Shown in pieces: positions 58,895-64,000 of a stretch of 64,000 bases of DNA. Every line of letters begins with the position of its first letter. The first letter of the stretch is position 1. The stretch lies in assembly GCA_015501605.1 (NCBI GenBank), contig JADNRZ010000048.1, positions 1 to 64,000 on the forward strand. The letters are read 5' to 3'. The stretch comes from Panaeolus papilionaceus. Taxonomy: Eukaryota > Basidiomycota > Agaricomycetes > Agaricales. The notes under the pieces were generated by a model that was not told where the DNA came from, did no database searches, and was given only the letters and a program-made list of their open reading frames with translations. Made by a program: the position numbers and the translations under genes.

Positions 58895-61800
58895 ATGAAG
58901 GGTTTGAGGCACAGTGAAGTTACTTCGACACCTGCATCTCAGCATGATGGCGAGAGATCTACACCTCTTAACACTGCTGACAATGGTGAGGCGGGTCTGG
59001 GTGGACAAGGTGATTCTCAGACTCCCATCCCAATGGCTGATAATCAGGAGTCGACATCATTATCTGGAGAGGAAGAGCCGCCTAAGAAACGGAGTCAAAC
59101 AAAATCCAGTAGTACAGTATGTTCATCTGTAAATGTATTATCTCAAATTCTCAACTAGTAATGAACATTAGAACAAGCTTGCAGACTGGCTTCATGCACG
59201 TGATGAGTTTCTTGATATTATTCTTCAGCATGAGGGCATTCCAGATGGCTCTCGCGATCCTGCGTGTAGTAACTGTGGGGTTCCAATGTCTCCGATAACA
59301 GAGGGCCAGTCCACGTTCTGATGTGTGGACTGCTTCAATACTAGCCAGGTACTGTGCCAATCATGTTCCCTTCACCAGCACGAACACCTTCTGTTCCACC
59401 GCATTGAGGTATGTAGACTGATACACCACACTCCGATATCTTATTTGTGATTTGTCCTAAACACTTGGTAGAAATGGAACGGCACCTTTTTTGTTAAGTC
59501 ATCGCTGTACAAGCTCGGTCTTGTACACCAACTAGGACATGGCGGCTGTGACTGTCCTACTTGCGCTGAGCAAGCATCGAGTGGAGATATTCAGATGTTG
59601 CAAGTTATTCATACAACCGGTGTTTTCAAGCTCTCTGTTCGTTACTGCAAGTGTCAACCAAATACTGCTCCAAGATACAGACAGCTCTTGCGTGAGCGTC
59701 TATTTCCAGCATCACTACGGCAGATTCGCACTGTATTCACATTTGAAGTCCTTGATACATTTCACTCTCTTAATTTGGATGGAAAAATCACCAGTTACAA
59801 CTACTACTACCACATTCTACAGAAGACTGATTTTCTCGAGCTGAGAGAGCAGCCGGTACGATCACAGCACTCCACTTTAATAGCGTACCCATGCCAGAAC
59901 TAATGCCTACATAAAGTCACAGTTAAATAACTTTAATCGCGCAATACGAATCTGGAGGCACATGATGGGACTCAAGAGGACTGGCTGTGCTCACTCACTA
60001 TCTGGCGCATTGGGGACTGAGCTGGGGGGGACATTGGTGGAATGCCCATTATGTCCGCATCCTGAAAAGAATCTGCCAGGCAATTGGGATGCAGATACAT
60101 CAGATGCGTGCGCACTTCGTTCCTTATCATTATCTCTTGACAATTGATCATGACTCGCAATATAAACTGATAGATTTCTTTACACATTGTTTGTTGCAAT
60201 TGATGCGAACTTCAAACTCAAACAAAAAGATCACGGTCTTGATGATATTGAACTCGGGTCAGGATGGGGTGCCTTCGTCGAACAAGAGCCATACATAAAG
60301 CACATAACAGCAAAGGTTGATGAGCCGGAGGTTAGCTTTCAACGCAATCTATTAATTTGAACACTAATTTATGAGATTTGTTTCTCCTAATTCGTAGATT
60401 AACACCTGTAATTCAGAACACGACGCAATCATGTGTTCAGCCACTTGCAGCACTCCCGGTTATTCAGTGTCAGGTGTTGGTCTTGTAATATGTTCACGTC
60501 ACTGTCTCATTCGTCGTAATGACTCTTCAGGATGTTCGGTTACAGTTCGCAGCCGAAGAAGATGCAGCAGCTCGCTCAGGGGAGCTCCCAGTTCACAAGA
60601 TTTCAATGTCAAGTTTTCTTTTAACAGGCCTTGAAATTGAGGACCAGCAGTACGTCACGTTTATTGCCATTACCTGAAATACATTTTACCCAATGTCACT
60701 TCTATGATTTGGTCAGACGACTGTTAAAGGATGAATTGTCGGAGAGCTCAAAGTTAACAACACGGGAATCTGCCGATTTCCAACAGAAGCAGACAGCACT
60801 CTTACGTTGGCTAAATAGTTGGCGTGATGTTCAAAAGAGCTACATGCCGTGTGTAGCTCCCCTCATTGAGGAGGAGAATGGTTCTGATGCTTCTAAACCC
60901 CCTCCTGTGGAATGTGCCAAGCTTTTCCTACCTTCATCTCTGCCTGACACCTTGCGCCTCACCGTAAACCGACTTGGGAACATTGAAGCCTGTGCTTGGG
61001 TCGCTCAAGCAGATGTCGCACTGGAGGAGATTCGGTGTTTGCTTCGTGCAAAAACCAATCTTTCCACCTTCAAGAAACTTAATCTCACAGGAGAGGGGAA
61101 CAAAGTTAACACCCGTGCCTGCGCACTGTACGATCGCTTGAACAAGAAGAAGGACAACGCTGCAGCACGATACCGATCTGCGCAGGATGCCTTACTGAAA
61201 TTGGACCCAAAAGGAGACTGGTCCTTCCGTCTCTTGGAATTGAATGAGGACGATATGCGGCCACTGGGTGAACATGATACTTTGGAAGAAGGGTTGGATG
61301 ATGAGGACCACGAAAATCGGAAGAAATTGAAAACACATCACCTCATCCCCTGGATTTGGCTCGTGATTGGACCGAACACGAAAAAGCTTGATGAGGATGC
61401 CGAGTTAGATGTCACTGCTCGGGTGCAGTGGGCAAAGGCTCGTGCACGAGCATTGCGCTGGGAAGAAGAGGTGAAGTTGATTGTGGAGGAGATGCGGCGG
61501 TGTGTTGCATACCTGGAGTGGAAGGTAAGGTGGTGGGAACAACATGTAGGGCTGCGGACGGAGATAGGGTCACATCTTCAATCCGGGCTGAAGGCATATG
61601 CCTTGAAGCAGGCCGACTACGCACAACGTTTGGCAGGAGCCTGTGCAGTTTACTGGAACCCACTTCTCTGTGAACTTGGGTTTGGAAACGAGTGGTGCTT
61701 GAACTACATTCCATTCACTTTGCCTTCGTCAAAGGCAAGCCACTCGGGACTGAATACGCCACTGACAGCTTCCACTAAAACATCCATTCCGGTAACAGAG

Positions 61801-61902
61801 ACGGAGAGTAACAGGCAATCATCAGAAGCCGAGTCGGGTTCACAGGCAGAGACAGAGACTCAAGGTGGTGTTCTCCCAGACATTGATTCAGATGAGAACT
61901 AG
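58895..61902 (+). pseudogene. KDZ transposase with catalytic centre deleted and an in-frame TGA
   Basis: The N-terminal exon (MKGLRHSEVTSTPASQHDGE) leads to KLADWLHARDEFLDIILQHE, a zinc-binding region (CSNCGVPMSP...CVDCFNTSQVLCQSCSLHQH), the CxC2 block (GGCDCPTC...IHTTGVFKLSVRYCKC) and LFVAIDANFKLKQKDHGLDD (first catalytic D). GVGLVICSRHCLIRR comes next. From about 60525 the sequence passes directly to QDVRLQFAAEEDAAARSGEL and SSFLLTGLEIEDQQ, the C-terminal half. The intervening YDIACQW and DGE-type part with the remaining catalytic residues is missing. The tail (60631-61902) includes WAKARARALRWEEEVKLIVE. TGA at 59319-59321 (QSTF-CVDC) probably replaces CGA. It is a dead, internally deleted copy; a separate family from the KDZ at 45-48 kb. 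Confidence 0.8.
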
Positions 61903-61904
61903 TC

Positions 61905-62870
61905 ACCTATTGTAGCTGGCAATCTATATCAATATATGCCAACTGGCAAACTAGGCTGATGCATCTGGGCTGCCAACTGGCAAAGTTTGCCAGTTGGCTT
62001 TTTGTCTCTGCTATTGGGAAAAAATGCCCGGGTAGGGTGCCAGCATCAGCCGGGGTAGGGGGAGATGGTAAATATAGGTAAACAGTGCTCTTCTTGGTGG
62101 GCGGGATGGGTTGCTCACTGTTGGGCGGGATTGGGTAGGGAAAACGGCGGGGTAGGGTATATAATGGGTAGCAATATATATTTTAATTATAATTATGGTG
62201 TTTCCCCCTTTGCAAGATGGCGGGAGGGGGTGGATGCAGGCGGGGCACTTTGGATGACATTCTATAAATAGAACACACTCAATTTTTGAGCGGTTAGGCT
62301 CTGGGATAGGTATGGGTGCTCAAATCATGGGGCGGGAGTGTATACTAGATATAATAAATATATTTACATTAATCCCGACCATTAGTGCTGCCCAACGAGG
62401 GCGGGAATGGGTGGATGCAGCAGGGGGTGGTTGGATGTACTTCATATTATTTTGATGAAACTCGGATCACAATGTCGTTATCTCATCTTATCTTAAATCT
62501 TATCTCTTACTTAACATCAAAATAAATAATAACGAAACAAATTCTATTATGTATTATTATTATTGATTTTAAAATGCGTACATAAATAGTAATAATAACG
62601 AAACAAATTCTATTATTATTAATTATTAATAATTTTAAAAAAAGGTCCAGCCTTTTCATTTCTGCTTACCGTGATGTAAACCATTTGTTGAGACGAAGTT
62701 AACACACAGCATCAGAGATGTTCAAATAAATTGAATTCATAAGTATTGAAGCCAGAATGAAAACCAGAAGCAAAATCTAATTATTTAATATATAATATAA
62801 AGACTAACAAAAGCGCACACAACCACTAAAAAAACAATGAAACATGATGAAAAAAGGAGTCAACTCAAAG
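61905..62870. other. Non-coding spacer with inverted and direct repeats
   Basis: GCCAACTGGCAAA and its inverse TTTGCCAGTTGGC recur at 61938-62000 and can form a hairpin. 62030-62440 is G-rich (GGGCGGGAT, GGGGTAGGG). At about 62526 and 62593 the string AATAATAACGAAACAAATTC is repeated directly, 67 bp apart, in AT-rich DNA. No gene is seen. Confidence 0.5.
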
Positions 62871-62881
62871 ATTTACAAATG

Positions 62882-63982
62882 ACGAAGAACAGTTGAGCAG
62901 GATAGAACTGCACGTTTCCAGTGAGAAAGCTCTTCAGAAGAGCTGTAGGCGTGGATGCCCCAGAAAAACAATGCAGCCACCACACTCAACAAACCGTTCA
63001 CCCCTGACACCTTCAGTACCCCCCAATCCCCTTCCACATTGTGCTCCACAATTGAACCATTATCCAATCTCCATTCAGGTTGCATGGAAATCCACCACGT
63101 CTGAAATGTGTTCCTATATTGCAAGAGGTTGGGTCTTTTAGAGGGACGCCATTTGTCTGAACGTGCGTTCTTGATCCACTCAGAGACGGTGGATGGACGA
63201 TGCTTTGCTGGAAGTCACCCAGTCTCGGCGTAATTAAACCGCTTCTCAAACACTGCCCACTCCGTGAGCAAATCCTCCCAAGCCGTGCCCAACACTGTGG
63301 ACGGGGTAAAATCAAGTGCTGAGGAGCCTTGACTGAAGTACTTGTAGGACTGGCTAAACCACTTCAGAAGAGGTGCAGAGGAAGCCAGGGACGAAGGCTG
63401 TGCCGATGATGAACCGGGTTCAATGTGATGACTTGAATGGGGTGCAATCACAGGTGTCGTATGTCCAGCTAACGAATTTTCGCCTCCTGTCTGTGCGATT
63501 CGTTGCTTCTTGGTTGGGCTTGACCTGGTCTCTCTGTTTTCTCTGTCCGAGTCCAACATAGAACGCTTCTTCGCTACTTGATCTGGTCTTTTGGGCGATT
63601 GCTCATTCAGGACTGGATTGGGGCGAGATGGGAGTTGCACCAAGCTGGAGTCTTGAAGAGGCTGAGTTTGGGAATTGGCTGAGGTAGAGAGCAGGGGTAA
63701 TGATGGACCATGGGCGACTAGAGTGGGACGAGGTTGGGGAGAACACAAGCGAGAAAGACGCAGTGATGGAGAACGAGAACGAGACTGAGAGCGACGAGGA
63801 GTGGGAGAGCGAGACCGACGAGGAGTGGGAGAGCGAGACCGACGAGGAGTGGGAGAGCGAGACCGACGAGGCCGTGGTGAGTGAGGATGGGAGAACGGAG
63901 GGTGAGATGTGGTACCAGTCATGACACCTTGTCGCGACAAATCCTCCGAGGAGCTTACAGCTGGGGCGGTAACCTTTTCCAC
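62882..63982 (-). pseudogene. TE-associated hypothetical protein with RS-type repeats, in-frame TGA
   Basis: The frame from 63982 (MEKVTAPAVS; the true start may lie beyond the window) has three 24-bp repeats encoding SRSPTPRR, a serine-rich middle, then SAPLLKWFSQSYKYFSQ and WEDLLTEWAVFEKRFNYAET. TGA at 63215-63217 interrupts it, probably from CGA. It continues LPAKHRPSTVSEWIKNARSD and FQTWWISMQPEWR, and ends SGVNGLLSVVAALFFWGIHA plus a short tail. The blocks PAKHRP..V..WI, WW..MQP.WR and GLNGL.S are shared by a large family of mushroom proteins found near transposons. The function is unknown. Confidence 0.6.
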
Positions 63983-64000
63983 TGGGTAACCTCCCCAGTG

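Noticed and set aside
25758..63217. TGA reassigned as a sense codon in this organism
   Set aside because: Intact genes here (GTPase, copia pol, Plavaka exons) read normally without internal TGA, and TGA terminates at expected ends elsewhere. CpG decay explains the pattern more simply.

Overview
The window reads as chromosomal DNA of a filamentous basidiomycete (Agaricomycetes-type mushroom). The genes are split by short introns of about 50-60 nt with GTRNGT...YAG borders. The transposase families (KDZ, a Plavaka-like type with the SACPLTIH block, Ty1/copia) and the TE-associated hypothetical proteins are those typical of mushroom genomes. There are no operons, rRNA genes, CRISPR arrays or recognisable tRNA genes. 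Nearly everything is mobile-element material, much of it nested.

Layout. 1-5.9 kb is host-like sequence whose only solid gene is a small P-loop GTPase (3318-4483, minus). 6.0-7.9 kb is a diverged repeat followed by AT-rich short repeats. 9265-10160 is a small MULE-like element with about 120-130 bp TIRs and perfect 9-bp target duplications. 12017-22972 is a Ty1/copia retrotransposon with 5-bp duplications (GACGC), split inside gag by a near-identical inverted, 3'-truncated copy of itself. 23014-41504 (minus) is the 3' part of a Plavaka-like transposase gene. One of its introns holds a 16.6-kb DNA element (24051-40676) with 96-bp TIRs and perfect 6-bp target duplications (GATAAC). That element carries an Spt5/KOW-like gene, a Zn2Cys6 coiled-coil protein, a convergent hypothetical gene and a DDE integrase (D-x34-E), and contains a 3.3-kb almost perfect palindrome (34209-37495).

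41.5-57.4 kb holds minisatellites, a KDZ transposase (45381-48259, minus), a second Zn2Cys6 coiled-coil gene with its convergent partner (the same two-gene module as in the 16.6-kb element) and a large minus-strand TE-associated hypothetical gene. 57.7-61.9 kb holds a gene with an RNase H1 N-terminal-like domain and a second KDZ transposase that has lost its catalytic centre. The right edge holds another TE-associated hypothetical gene.

Many of these TE genes are open except for single in-frame TGA codons where an arginine (CGA) is likely. I read ten of these, against one TAG. This is the pattern expected from CpG deamination in methylated repeats. The most novel-looking object is the 16.6-kb integrase-type element and the gene module it shares with the KDZ locus.
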